A stretch of DNA of 64,000 nt. Source: Nocardiopsis sp. JB363 (GTDB taxonomy: Bacteria > Actinomycetota > Actinomycetes > Streptosporangiales > Streptosporangiaceae). Made by a program: the position numbers and the translations under genes. Positions 16,926 through 24,560 of this stretch are shown here, in pieces. The number at the start of each line of letters is the position of its first letter. Positions within the stretch are counted from its first letter, which is position 1. Location: the NCBI RefSeq assembly GCF_900143625.1, contig NZ_FRFF01000125.1:1-64000 (forward strand), read 5' to 3'. The notes beneath the pieces were generated by a model that saw only the letters and a list, made by a program, of their open reading frames with translations, was not told the DNA's origin and did no database searches.

Positions 16926-17729
16926 TCACAGCTCCTTGTGATCGACGTGACGGGATCCCGCGACGAGCAGCAGGGCGGACAGGGCCAGGGACAGGGCGAC
17001 GACCGCGGGCAGTGGCGCGAGTGAGAACAATGGGTCACCGGGCTCCAGCGGTACTCCGCTGGCCTCGATCCCGGCGAGCGGAACCACGGCGCGCATGGGC
17101 CAGACCACGGGGACGAACCACCAGGCGGAAGTGTCCGCGACGACCCCGCTCAGCAGCGTCCCGAGTACCCCGATGACGGTGGTGGCCCCTGTGCCCCAGC
17201 GCTCGGCCACCACCAGGCACAGAGCCAGGGTCGCGGCACCACCGATCCAAGGCACCAGTACCCCCGCCACGACCGGTGGTGCGGCCTGTGGGCCCACGAG
17301 CACGGAGCCGACAGTCGCCAGCAGCAGGATCAGCAGCAACGCGCTGCCCGACCAGATCAGCAGCAGCGCCAGGAATCTGCCGATCAGCAGCCGGTGACGG
17401 GGAAAGGCATAGGTGTACAGCACCCGTCGGGACGCCAGATCGGCGCGGACCGACATGGCCGCGTACAGCGCCGCCCCCATGGGCAGGAACATCCCCCAGA
17501 ACAGGAGGGTGACACCGAACCAGATCCCCCACACGTCCCCGCCGCGCCCTTCGGGGGAGAGGGCGGCGATCGCCCCGAGGGGCAGGACCAACACGAACGG
17601 CAGGACGAGGGAGAACCAGAAACCGAAACCGTGTCGCAGCCTGTTCAGCTCCACGACGACGATGGTCGCGAGTGAGGGGTCGTCGCGGATCGTCGGCGGC
17701 GAGTCACGGTCGAACCCGGTGATGGTCAT
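16926..17729 (-). CDS. ABC-2 type permease (LanE/LanG-like), second copy
   Basis: 267 residues with six hydrophobic segments. After a polar N-terminus the signature IRDDPSLATIVVVELNRLRHG leads into TM1; the C-terminus ends in SRHVDHKEL. It is clearly paralogous to the next upstream permease (VRDDPSLALL at the N-terminus, WYVDKRDL at the end, shared DPLxSLxxLP before the last TM). Two related permeases next to one BcrA-like ATPase is the LanFEG/BcrAB layout, normally for export of membrane-active peptides. Its stop abuts the ATPase start. Confidence 0.82.
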   Translation of the reverse strand: MTITGFDRDSPPTIRDDPSLATIVVVELNRLRHGFGFWFSLVLPFVLVLPLGAIAALSPEGRGGDVWGIWFGVTLLFWGMFLPMGAALYAAMSVRADLASRRVLYTYAFPRHRLLIGRFLALLLIWSGSALLLILLLATVGSVLVGPQAAPPVVAGVLVPWIGGAATLALCLVVAERWGTGATTVIGVLGTLLSGVVADTSAWWFVPVVWPMRAVVPLAGIEASGVPLEPGDPLFSLAPLPAVVALSLALSALLLVAGSRHVDHKEL

Positions 17730-17760
17730 CGGTCTTCCTCATTTCGTTGGGCGGTCGGGC

Positions 17761-18561
17761 TCAGAGGTCGCGCTTGTCCACGTACCAGGCGCTCACGATC
17801 AGGAGGACGCCGGTGAGCAGGAGCGTGGCGATCGTGATCACCGGTAGTACCGAGAGCGAAAGCAGTGGGTCGGTGGGGTGGAAGTCGGAGACCGCGCGGG
17901 TTTCGGCGAAAGGTATGACCACGCGTGTGGGCCACGCCGGTGGGAAGACCCACCAGTAGGTTTTGTCGCCGACCAAGGCTCCGAAGAGCATCCCGGCCAC
18001 GCCGATGCATATAGGTCCGGCGACCCCCCATACCTCGGCGGCGAGCACACAGAGCACCATGGTGGGCAGGGCGGCGAGAACCGGTAGGAGCGCGCCGGCG
18101 AACGCTCGCACGATCAGGTCGGGGGTGCCGTTGGCGAGACAGATCAGGGCGACCAGGGCCGCGAACAGGAGCGCCGCCCCCGTCCACAGGATCGTGAGTG
18201 CCAAGACCTCGGCGAACAGAAGTCTGCGGCGGGGGAAGGCATAGCAGTACAGGACACGCTTGGCGTCCTCGTCGGCCTGGAAGGAACCGAGCGCGTAGAG
18301 CCCGGTGGCCATGGGCGTCAGGATGGCCCACAGGTACAGCGAGAGGCCGAACCAGTGGTCCCACACCTCTCCCCGCCCGCCCTCCGCGCCGTTGAAGACC
18401 GCGATCACGAGAAGCACCGCCATCGCCAGGGGCGTGGCCAGGGCAGTCCACAGAGGGAGCCCGTGGAGTCGCCTGTTCAGGGCCAGGGAGCACAGGAGGG
18501 CGAGGGAGGGATCGTCCCGTACGGACACGGTGCTCTGATCAGGGGGCTCTGCCATGGACAT
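17761..18561 (-). CDS. ABC-2 type permease (LanE/LanG-like), first copy
   Basis: 266 residues, six hydrophobic segments, paralogue of the permease immediately downstream (31 bp gap). Two ATGs (18561 and 18555) are possible starts. The cytoplasmic loop WDHWFGLSLYLWAIL corresponds to WGIWFGVTLLFWGMF in the second copy. The pair probably forms a heterodimeric membrane part served by the ATPase at the end of the operon. It is preceded by 140 bp that may hold an internal promoter. Confidence 0.82.
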   Translation of the reverse strand: MSMAEPPDQSTVSVRDDPSLALLCSLALNRRLHGLPLWTALATPLAMAVLLVIAVFNGAEGGRGEVWDHWFGLSLYLWAILTPMATGLYALGSFQADEDAKRVLYCYAFPRRRLLFAEVLALTILWTGAALLFAALVALICLANGTPDLIVRAFAGALLPVLAALPTMVLCVLAAEVWGVAGPICIGVAGMLFGALVGDKTYWWVFPPAWPTRVVIPFAETRAVSDFHPTDPLLSLSVLPVITIATLLLTGVLLIVSAWYVDKRDL

Positions 18562-18701
18562 CGCCGTCTCACTTCCGACACGTTCCGGTTGTCGGGAAGT
18601 ACGTAGCGCTCTTCAGGACAGAGGTTCATGGTTCGGTGGAGTTTTCGGCCGAGGCGGGCCCGCGACGACGAAAGCACGGCCGACCACGTCGCACCCGGGG
18701 A

Positions 18702-19562
18702 CTATCCCTGCGCGGTTCCCTCGCGCAGATCGCGCATCAAGGCGGTGTAGCCCTCCTCCAGAGTCGGGTGGACGGGGCGGCCGCCGGGGGGAGGGAGGTC
18801 GGTCGACACACGTTCCCGAAGAGGAGCGGAGGGAACCCCGAGGTCCGTGCCGACCGGGTCCCGTGTCAGTTCGAAAACGCGGTCGGCCGCGATCTCGGCG
18901 AGGTCGGAGGTCGGACCGGAGAAAGCGACCCTGCCCTGGTGCAGGACGGCGACCTCGGGGCAGACGGCCTTCACATCGCTCAGGAGGTGCGTGGATATGA
19001 CCACTGTGCGTCCCTCACCGAGTGTTCCGAGCATCGCGCGCAAGCGGATCCGCTCTTCGGGGTCCAGACCGACGGTCGGCTCGTCGAGGAGGACCAGACT
19101 CGGTCGACCCATGAGCGCCTGGGCGACCCCCGCGCGGCGTCGGGTGCCCGCGGAGAGCGACCCCACATCACGGTCGGCCTCCAGAACCAATCCCAAGCGC
19201 TCGATCAGTTCGTCGGCCTGACGCCGACGCCGGCGCGGATCGGCCATCCCCTTCAACAGCCCGGCGTAGTCCAAAAGCTCACGCGGGGACAGGTTCGGTG
19301 GCAGCACCGCGTCCTGGGGAAGGTAGCCGAGTTCGTGCCGGAGCATGCGACGACCCTCGCGTGTGCCCAGGTCGTGGCCGCCCGCCTCGATCCGTCCCGT
19401 GCGTGGCCGTAGAACACCCGCTGACAGCCGAAGCAGAGTCGTCTTTCCCGCACCGTTGGGACCCAACAGTCCCAGGACACCGGGGCCGAACTCCATGTCG
19501 ACGCCGTCCAGGGCCTTGCGGCGTCGATAGGCGTGGGACAACCCGGAGATCACCATCCGCAT
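18702..19562 (-). CDS. ABC transporter ATP-binding protein with altered signature motif
   Basis: 286 residues. Walker A GPNGAGKTT (about residues 34-42), Q-loop YLPQDAVLPPNLS, Walker B LVLLDEPTVGLDPEE and H-loop VVISTHLLSD are intact, but the ABC signature reads LSAGTRRRAGVAQ instead of LSGGQ/SGGM, replacing a key Gly. It is a paralogue of the ATPase at 15315-16166, including the TLEEGYTALMRDLR C-terminus. It follows the anti-sigma/permease fusion gene by 30 bp, the same arrangement as the plus-strand permease/ATPase pair, so the fusion protein is its likely membrane partner. Confidence 0.87.
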   Translation of the reverse strand: MRMVISGLSHAYRRRKALDGVDMEFGPGVLGLLGPNGAGKTTLLRLSAGVLRPRTGRIEAGGHDLGTREGRRMLRHELGYLPQDAVLPPNLSPRELLDYAGLLKGMADPRRRRRQADELIERLGLVLEADRDVGSLSAGTRRRAGVAQALMGRPSLVLLDEPTVGLDPEERIRLRAMLGTLGEGRTVVISTHLLSDVKAVCPEVAVLHQGRVAFSGPTSDLAEIAADRVFELTRDPVGTDLGVPSAPLRERVSTDLPPPGGRPVHPTLEEGYTALMRDLREGTAQG

Positions 19563-19592
19563 ACCGTCGATCCTCCTCGTCTCCTCGGGGCG

Positions 19593-20537
19593 TCATCCGA
19601 GCCGGCCCTCACCCAGGGACCGCTCGGGGCGTGAGACCAACCAGGTCGCCGCGGCCAACAACACCGCCGCGACCACCAGGCTCAGTGGCGTGGTCGCCCA
19701 CAAGGCGACGATGACATGGCGGATTCCAGAGGGCAGCGGGCCCAACAGCAAGGCGCCGTGGGAACCGGCCACGCTCATCGACCAAGACCCGGTCCCGAGT
19801 GCGGTGCCGACCGTCGGGGACCGCCAGACGGTACCGAACACGGTGAATCCCGCGCCCAACACGGCGGGTCCCAACCATGAGCCGATCAGCGTCGCGGGGG
19901 ACTGCGGGGATGAGGAGACCGCGGCCACGGCCACCGAGACCGCGACCGACGCGGCCAACACCACGCCCATCACGAGCATCAGACGCGTCAGCCATACCAC
20001 CGGGGGAGGCACGCGCATGGTGTGGAACAACTCGGATCCGGGGTCCCGTCGGGGAGAGCACACGGCGAGAGCGGCTCCCACGGTCAGCAGGATGACTCCG
20101 GGACCGAAGAGAACCGTGCCGAGGGACGGATCGGGGACCCGCCAGGCGAAGACGAACAGTGCCACGAGAGCCACGGCGGTCATCGGCCACAGGGAGGCCG
20201 GAACGAGTCGTGCCTGCCACCACACCAGGGACGCGACCAGCCGGGCCGTGTCCCAAGCGGACAGGGACGGCGTGCGGGGGGAGGTCCGTGCGGTGGGCTC
20301 GGCACGTTCCGTGGTGAGGGCGGGGGAGATCAGCGCGTCGAAGGAAGGTGGTCGCACCTCTGGTTCGGTGCTCCTCAGCGCGGAGGCGAGTTTCCTCATT
20401 CCGGAGATGCGGATGGAGCAGGTGGCGCACGCGGTCAGGTGGGAACGCCGGTCCTCCGCCAGGTCGTGTCCGGGCGCCACCGACGCTCGATCCACACGGG
20501 CGCTCCGCAGGATCTCTTCCTCGGTCAGATGGGGCAT
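19593..20537 (-). CDS. Zinc-finger anti-sigma domain fused to ABC-2-like membrane domain
   Basis: 314 residues. Residues 1-60 carry the zinc-binding anti-sigma motif H33-x3-C37-x2-C40 (SHLTACATCS) in a charged helical context, as in RsrA/ZAS proteins. From about residue 95 the protein is an integral membrane domain with six hydrophobic segments (LWPMTAVALVALFVFAWRV first, VIVALWATTPLSLVVAAVLL last), whereas classical ZAS anti-sigmas have one TM or none. The middle loop (ELFHTMRVPPPVVWLTRLML) resembles the plus-strand permease at 14493. The gene starts 1 nt after the sigma gene stop and is followed by an ABC ATPase. Inference: it holds the sigma factor and at the same time is the permease subunit of a transporter. 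Confidence 0.78.
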   Translation of the reverse strand: MPHLTEEEILRSARVDRASVAPGHDLAEDRRSHLTACATCSIRISGMRKLASALRSTEPEVRPPSFDALISPALTTERAEPTARTSPRTPSLSAWDTARLVASLVWWQARLVPASLWPMTAVALVALFVFAWRVPDPSLGTVLFGPGVILLTVGAALAVCSPRRDPGSELFHTMRVPPPVVWLTRLMLVMGVVLAASVAVSVAVAAVSSSPQSPATLIGSWLGPAVLGAGFTVFGTVWRSPTVGTALGTGSWSMSVAGSHGALLLGPLPSGIRHVIVALWATTPLSLVVAAVLLAAATWLVSRPERSLGEGRLG

Positions 20538-20538
20538 G

Positions 20539-21141
20539 TCAGCTCACCTGTCCCTCGATGAGTAGGGCGCTCAAGCGCGTTCGCACCTTGGCCATTCGAC
20601 TCTTGACCGTGCCCACGGGGATACCGAGGACTTCGGCGATGTCGGTGTACGGAAGTTCCTCCACCAGCGCCAGGACCGCCACGTCACGGTGACGCCGGGG
20701 CAGGGCCTCGAACGCGGCCAGGATTCGACGTCGTCCGGCGGCGGCGAGTACATCGGCCTCCACGTCCACACCGGGGTCCGCCGGCTCGGATACCTCCTCG
20801 GCGTCCAAGGCGAGCAGAATCGGCCGCTTCCCTCTCAGCCGATTGTGCGCCTGGCGACGGGTGACTCCGAGCAGCCATCCGCGCACCGAGGAGTCTCCGC
20901 GAAAGCTCGCGGATGAGCGCCAGACCGCGAGCCAGCTCTCCTGCAACAGCTCCTCGGCGGTGCCGATGTCGGAGGTCAGCCGGCGCAGCAGACGCAGCAT
21001 CGCCGAAGAGTGCCGGTCGTAGAGGGTGCGTAGGGCGGACTGGTCTCCCGTGGCCACGGCGGCGAGCAGGTCGCGATCGGTTTCCACGTCGGTGTCGATC
21101 TCCACTCCCGGTATGTAGCGTCCAGGGTCGGAGGGGTTCAT
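20539..21141 (-). CDS. ECF-type sigma factor
   Basis: About 200 residues from the ATG at 21141; a start at 21189 is possible, while any start further upstream would run into the tRNA-Arg gene. Sigma region 2 spans DLLAAVATGDQSALRTLYDRH through TAEELLQESWLAVWRSSASFRG, and region 4 has LPRRHRDVAVLALVEEL then YTDIAEVLGIPVGTVKSRMAKVRTRL, a typical sigma-70 region 4 helix-turn-helix. No region 3 or C-terminal extension. The zinc-finger anti-sigma gene starts 1 nt after its stop, so stoichiometric co-translation is expected. It probably drives its own operon; the promoter element was not identified. Confidence 0.9.
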   Translation of the reverse strand: MNPSDPGRYIPGVEIDTDVETDRDLLAAVATGDQSALRTLYDRHSSAMLRLLRRLTSDIGTAEELLQESWLAVWRSSASFRGDSSVRGWLLGVTRRQAHNRLRGKRPILLALDAEEVSEPADPGVDVEADVLAAAGRRRILAAFEALPRRHRDVAVLALVEELPYTDIAEVLGIPVGTVKSRMAKVRTRLSALLIEGQVS

Positions 21142-21246
21142 TCCCGGTGTTCGTGAAAGGTTGTTCCAGGCCGGGGAAGCCGGTGACATGACCGGTCGGC
21201 GCGCTCGCGGTGCTCGGTCGGGCAACGATGCCCGGGCATGAAAACA

Positions 21247-21270
21247 GGGGAACACGAAAACGTGTTCCCC
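21247..21270 (-). terminator. Rho-independent terminator of tRNA-Arg
   Basis: A perfect 10-bp stem GGGGAACACG/CGTGTTCCCC with a 4-nt loop lies 9 nt beyond the tRNA 3' end on the minus strand and is followed on that strand by TGTTTT. It would also terminate readthrough into the sigma operon. Confidence 0.8.
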
Positions 21271-21279
21271 TCTTGTGGG

Positions 21280-21351
21280 TGCCCCCTGCAGGATTCGAAC
21301 CTGCGCCACCGGCTCCGGAGGCCGGTGCTCTATCCCCTGAGCTAAGGGGGC
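21280..21351 (-). tRNA. tRNA-Arg (anticodon CCG)
   Basis: On the minus strand the acceptor GCCCCCT pairs with AGGGGGC, the D-stem is GCTC/GAGC, the anticodon stem CCGGC/GCCGG holds the loop CTCCGGA with anticodon CCG, and the T-arm is GCAGG-TTCGAAT-CCTGC. The discriminator base is A. CCA is not encoded, since CCC follows. It reads the CGG codon, which is abundant in this GC-rich genome. It lies between the ECF sigma gene and a response regulator/ArgRS-like pair. Confidence 0.95.
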
Positions 21352-21457
21352 GCTGCCGCGTGGACAACTCTAGCAGGGGTTGTGGGAGGTTCGTCCATTC
21401 GTTTCGCGGAGCCGTCCGAATGCTCCGATCCGGTGGTGTCGTCGCGCTCGGCGGCGG

Positions 21458-21463
21458 TAGTGT
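21458..21463 (+). promoter_or_regulatory. Candidate leaderless -10 element TAGTGT
   Basis: TAGTGT ends 7 nt before the GTG start at 21471 and no purine-rich ribosome site is present, which suggests a leaderless transcript for the CheY-like gene. No good -35 was seen. Confidence 0.4.
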
Positions 21464-21470
21464 CACGATC

Positions 21471-21869
21471 GTGAACGCCCTCCCCGTACGGGTTCTCGTC
21501 GTCGAGGACGACGAAGTGATCCGTGAACTGATCCGCCTCAACCTCGAATTGGAGGGGTTCGAGGTGTTCACGGCCACGGACGGACAGGACTGTCTGGACC
21601 AGGTCGGTCACGTCCGACCCGCCGTCATCACCATGGACGTGATGATGCCCCGTCTCGACGGCTGGAGCACCGTCGAACGCCTGCGCGCCGACGGTTACGA
21701 CCGGCGCATCGTCATGGTGACCGCGCGTGCCCAGGCCGACGATCGAAGACGCGGCGAACGGATCGGCGTCGACGACTACATCACCAAGCCCTTCGACCCC
21801 GACGAGCTCGTCGACCTCATCCGCGCCCTGCACGGTGAGGCCGGCGGCGGCATGGGGGGAGCCGGGTGA
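21471..21869 (+). CDS. Single-domain (CheY-like) response regulator
   Basis: 132 residues, receiver domain only. The acidic pair in VVEDDEVIREL (about residues 10-12), phospho-acceptor Asp in VITMDVMMPRLDGW (about residue 54), the Thr in MVTAR and the Lys in YITKPFDPDEL are all present. The GTG at 21471 fits a leaderless start; longer frames run through the tRNA gene. Its TGA overlaps the GTG of the DALR protein gene (GTGA), so the two are translationally coupled. No kinase is adjacent. It may act by protein-protein contact with its coupled partner or with a remote kinase. Confidence 0.9.
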   Translation: MNALPVRVLVVEDDEVIRELIRLNLELEGFEVFTATDGQDCLDQVGHVRPAVITMDVMMPRLDGWSTVERLRADGYDRRIVMVTARAQADDRRRGERIGVDDYITKPFDPDELVDLIRALHGEAGGGMGGAG

Positions 21870-22981
21870 CCCCGCGCGCCCTGGAGGCCGTGGTGCGCCG
21901 CGCCGCGCTGCGGGCCTTCGACCTGGACGACGCCGACATCCCCTTCGTGTGGCCGCGCGCGGGCCAGGCGGCGGGTTCGGCCGACGCGTCGGTGGCACTG
22001 CCGCCGCGGCTGGTGGGCCGGGTCCGCGACCGGCTTCCCGAAGGGCGCGACGACGCCCACCTCCTCATGGTGGCCGGGCGCATCGTCGCCCAGGTCGGCT
22101 CCATGTCCGACCTGTCCGACGATGGTTGCGCCGAGGCCGGGTTCGCCGAGGTGCTGGGCGACGAACGCGGCTTCGTCAACATCACCTTCACCTGCCGCCA
22201 GCGCGAGAGTCTGTTGAAGTCGGCGGCCGACGGGCCCCGGTTCCTCACCGGACGTTCCTGGACCGGGTCGGGGGAGTGGCCCCGAACCGACCTGCACGAA
22301 GCCGGTCCCGTGGCGCAGGCGCGTCGCTTCGCGCGCGGTGACGCCCGCGCCCGCATCGCCATGGCCGTGGGCGCCGAGGAACCTCCGCCCGGCCCGACCG
22401 GCGAGACGTCGTGGCGCGACCGCTACCTGGACACCGCTCGCTCCGACCTGTACACACCCGCGGGCCGGACCCTGGGGCGCATCGGCGAGGACAGCGCCCG
22501 GGTCGCGTTCTGCCGCTCGGTGCCCGACAGACCCAGGGAGAACGAGACCACCGGTCGCGATCTGCCGGTGTTGCCCTCGGCCGAACATCCCGGCGCCTGG
22601 GTCCGCCTCACCGACGCCAACCCGGCGTTCCGGTTGCGCTACGCCCACGCGCACGCGTCGACCAGCCTGCGCTGGGCCCACGACACCGGACTGGCGGCGG
22701 CCGAGTGCGGCCATGGCGAGAACACCAAGGTGCGCGCACTGCTCTTCGACGGCCCCGGTGTCCTGGACACCGCCGCGCGTCGAGAGGAACCCCATATCCT
22801 GGTCAGATACCTGGAAGCCCTGACCAGTGCCTACGATGAGTGGCGGACGGGTTCCACCGTCGGCGCCGGCGGGGACGAACCCACGCGGGCCGCCCTCGAC
22901 CCGGCCCTGCCCGCGGCCGTCGCCGGTGTGCTCCACACCGGTCTCTTCCTGCTCGGGGTGTCGGCGCCCACAAGGCTGTAG
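21866..22981 (+). CDS. ArgRS-like protein with DALR anticodon-binding domain, no catalytic core
   Basis: 371 residues. The C-terminal part has the arginyl-tRNA synthetase anticodon-domain pattern (NPAFRLRYAHAHASTSLRWA, then LVRYLEALTSAYDEW and a final LHTGLFLLGVSAPTRL resembling an ArgRS ending). The N-terminal part resembles a degenerate ArgRS N-terminal region, but no HIGH- or KMSK-type signature is present and the Rossmann catalytic core appears missing, so it should not charge tRNA. In mycobacteria the same position before lysA is held by real argS, so this looks like a decayed or repurposed argS. It could bind tRNA-Arg or another RNA. Confidence 0.75.
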   Translation: MTPRALEAVVRRAALRAFDLDDADIPFVWPRAGQAAGSADASVALPPRLVGRVRDRLPEGRDDAHLLMVAGRIVAQVGSMSDLSDDGCAEAGFAEVLGDERGFVNITFTCRQRESLLKSAADGPRFLTGRSWTGSGEWPRTDLHEAGPVAQARRFARGDARARIAMAVGAEEPPPGPTGETSWRDRYLDTARSDLYTPAGRTLGRIGEDSARVAFCRSVPDRPRENETTGRDLPVLPSAEHPGAWVRLTDANPAFRLRYAHAHASTSLRWAHDTGLAAAECGHGENTKVRALLFDGPGVLDTAARREEPHILVRYLEALTSAYDEWRTGSTVGAGGDEPTRAALDPALPAAVAGVLHTGLFLLGVSAPTRL

Positions 22982-23103
22982 ACACTTCGTCCGCCGCGGA
23001 GCCCGTGGGGGTGATCCCAACCCATGTGTTCCGATCTTCTTAGTGGACAATGAGCAGGGTCCCCCCTTGAACAGCAATACGAAGGCCCAGCCGAAAGACC
23101 GCC

Positions 23104-24489
23104 ATGAGTCGCTACGCCCACCCCGCCGGATCCCGCCACGCGGAGATCCTGCCGGAGGACAATCCGCCGCTGCCGCCCGAGGACCTCAACAGCCTCGACG
23201 AACGCGTGTGGCCCGCCACCTCGCGCCGTCTGGACGGAGAACTGACCGTCGGCGGTGTCGGCGTGCGCGCCCTCGCCGCCGAGTACGGGACTCCGCTCTT
23301 CGTCATGGACGAGGAGGACTTCCGCTCCCGTGCCCGCGACTACTCCACCGCCTTCACCGACGCCGACGTGTACTACGCGGGCAAGGCCCTGCTGACCAAG
23401 GCCGTCGCCCGCTGGGTGATCGAGGAGGGGCTCAAGCTCGACGTGTGCTCCGGCGGTGAGCTGGCCGTGGCCCTGGCCGCCGGCGTCCCCACCGACCGCA
23501 TCGGCATGCACGGCAACAACAAGTCGGTGGCCGAACTGCGCCGCGCCGTCGAGGTCGGAGTCGGCCGCGTCATCGTGGACTCCCTCGACGAGATCGACCG
23601 TCTGGAGGCCGTGGCCGCCGAGGCCGGCGCCCACCCCAAGGTCCTGATCCGCGTCACCACCGGTGTGGAGGCGCACACCCACGAGTTCGTCGCCACCGCC
23701 CACGACGACCAGAAGTTCGGGTTCGCGCTGAGCACCGGCGCCGCCGCCGAGGCGGTCCGCCGGGTCCTGGCCGCCGACCACCTGGAACTGGTCGGCCTGC
23801 ACTCGCACATCGGTTCGCAGATCTTCGACACCTCCGGGTTCGAGGTCGCGGCCCGCCGCGTCACCCGTTTCCTCACCCTGATCCACGAGGAACTCGACGT
23901 CACCCTCGCCGAACTCGACCTCGGCGGCGGCCTGGGCATCGCCTACACCTCGGACGACGACCCCCTCGACCCCAAGACCATCGCCGAGAGCCTCACCGCC
24001 ATCGTGCGCCGCGAATGCACCGAGGCGGGGCTTCCCATGCCGCGCATCGCGGTGGAGCCCGGCCGTGCCATCGCCGGCCCCGCCGGTGTCACCCTCTACG
24101 AGGTCGGCACCATCAAGGACGTAGAGGGCATCCGCACCTACGTGAGCGTCGACGGCGGCATGAGCGACAACATCCGCACCGCCTTGTACGGCTCGGAGTA
24201 CACCGGCCGACTGGTCTCCCGCGAGAGCGACGCCGAAGCGATGCTGTCCCGCCTGGTCGGCAAGCACTGCGAGAGCGGTGACATCATCGTGCACGACCTG
24301 TACCTGCCCGCCGACCTGCGGCCGGGCGACCTGGTGGCGGTCGCCGCCACCGGCGCCTACTGCTATTCCATGGCGAGCAACTACAACCACCTGCCCCGCC
24401 CCGCCATGGTGGCGGTCCGGGACGCGAACGCGCGGGTCATCGTGCGAAGGGAGAACGAGGAGGACCTCCTCCGCCTCGACGTAGGCTGA
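23104..24489 (+). CDS. lysA: Diaminopimelate decarboxylase
   Basis: 461 residues; PLP enzyme converting meso-diaminopimelate to L-lysine in the cytoplasm. The PLP lysine is K94 in [12 protein letters not shown], followed by the ALR-type barrel with HSHIGSQI near residue 237, the glycine-rich phosphate loop [17 protein letters not shown], and the C-terminal substrate elements [12 protein letters not shown] and [12 protein letters not shown]. The usual LysA GPxCES Cys region reads GKHCESGD here, consistent with a functional enzyme. It starts the conserved lysA-hom-thrC-thrB-rho gene order, 71 bp before hom, with a GAAAGA-type ribosome site. Confidence 0.95.
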   Translation: MSRYAHPAGSRHAEILPEDNPPLPPEDLNSLDERVWPATSRRLDGELTVGGVGVRALAAEYGTPLFVMDEEDFRSRARDYSTAFTDADVYYAGKALLTKAVARWVIEEGLKLDVCSGGELAVALAAGVPTDRIGMHGNNKSVAELRRAVEVGVGRVIVDSLDEIDRLEAVAAEAGAHPKVLIRVTTGVEAHTHEFVATAHDDQKFGFALSTGAAAEAVRRVLAADHLELVGLHSHIGSQIFDTSGFEVAARRVTRFLTLIHEELDVTLAELDLGGGLGIAYTSDDDPLDPKTIAESLTAIVRRECTEAGLPMPRIAVEPGRAIAGPAGVTLYEVGTIKDVEGIRTYVSVDGGMSDNIRTALYGSEYTGRLVSRESDAEAMLSRLVGKHCESGDIIVHDLYLPADLRPGDLVAVAATGAYCYSMASNYNHLPRPAMVAVRDANARVIVRRENEEDLLRLDVG

Positions 24490-24560
24490 AACGTTCGTCC
24501 CACGGGCGTCGACCGGCGTCCCGAAAGGTCGGACACGAGAGAAGTGGGAGTCACGCCCAA

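Noticed and set aside
21142..21309. N-terminal extension of the sigma factor starting MAQVRILQGAP
   Set aside because: The extension reads into the tRNA-Arg gene and its terminator; the VRILQGAP string is a known tRNA-shadow artefact.
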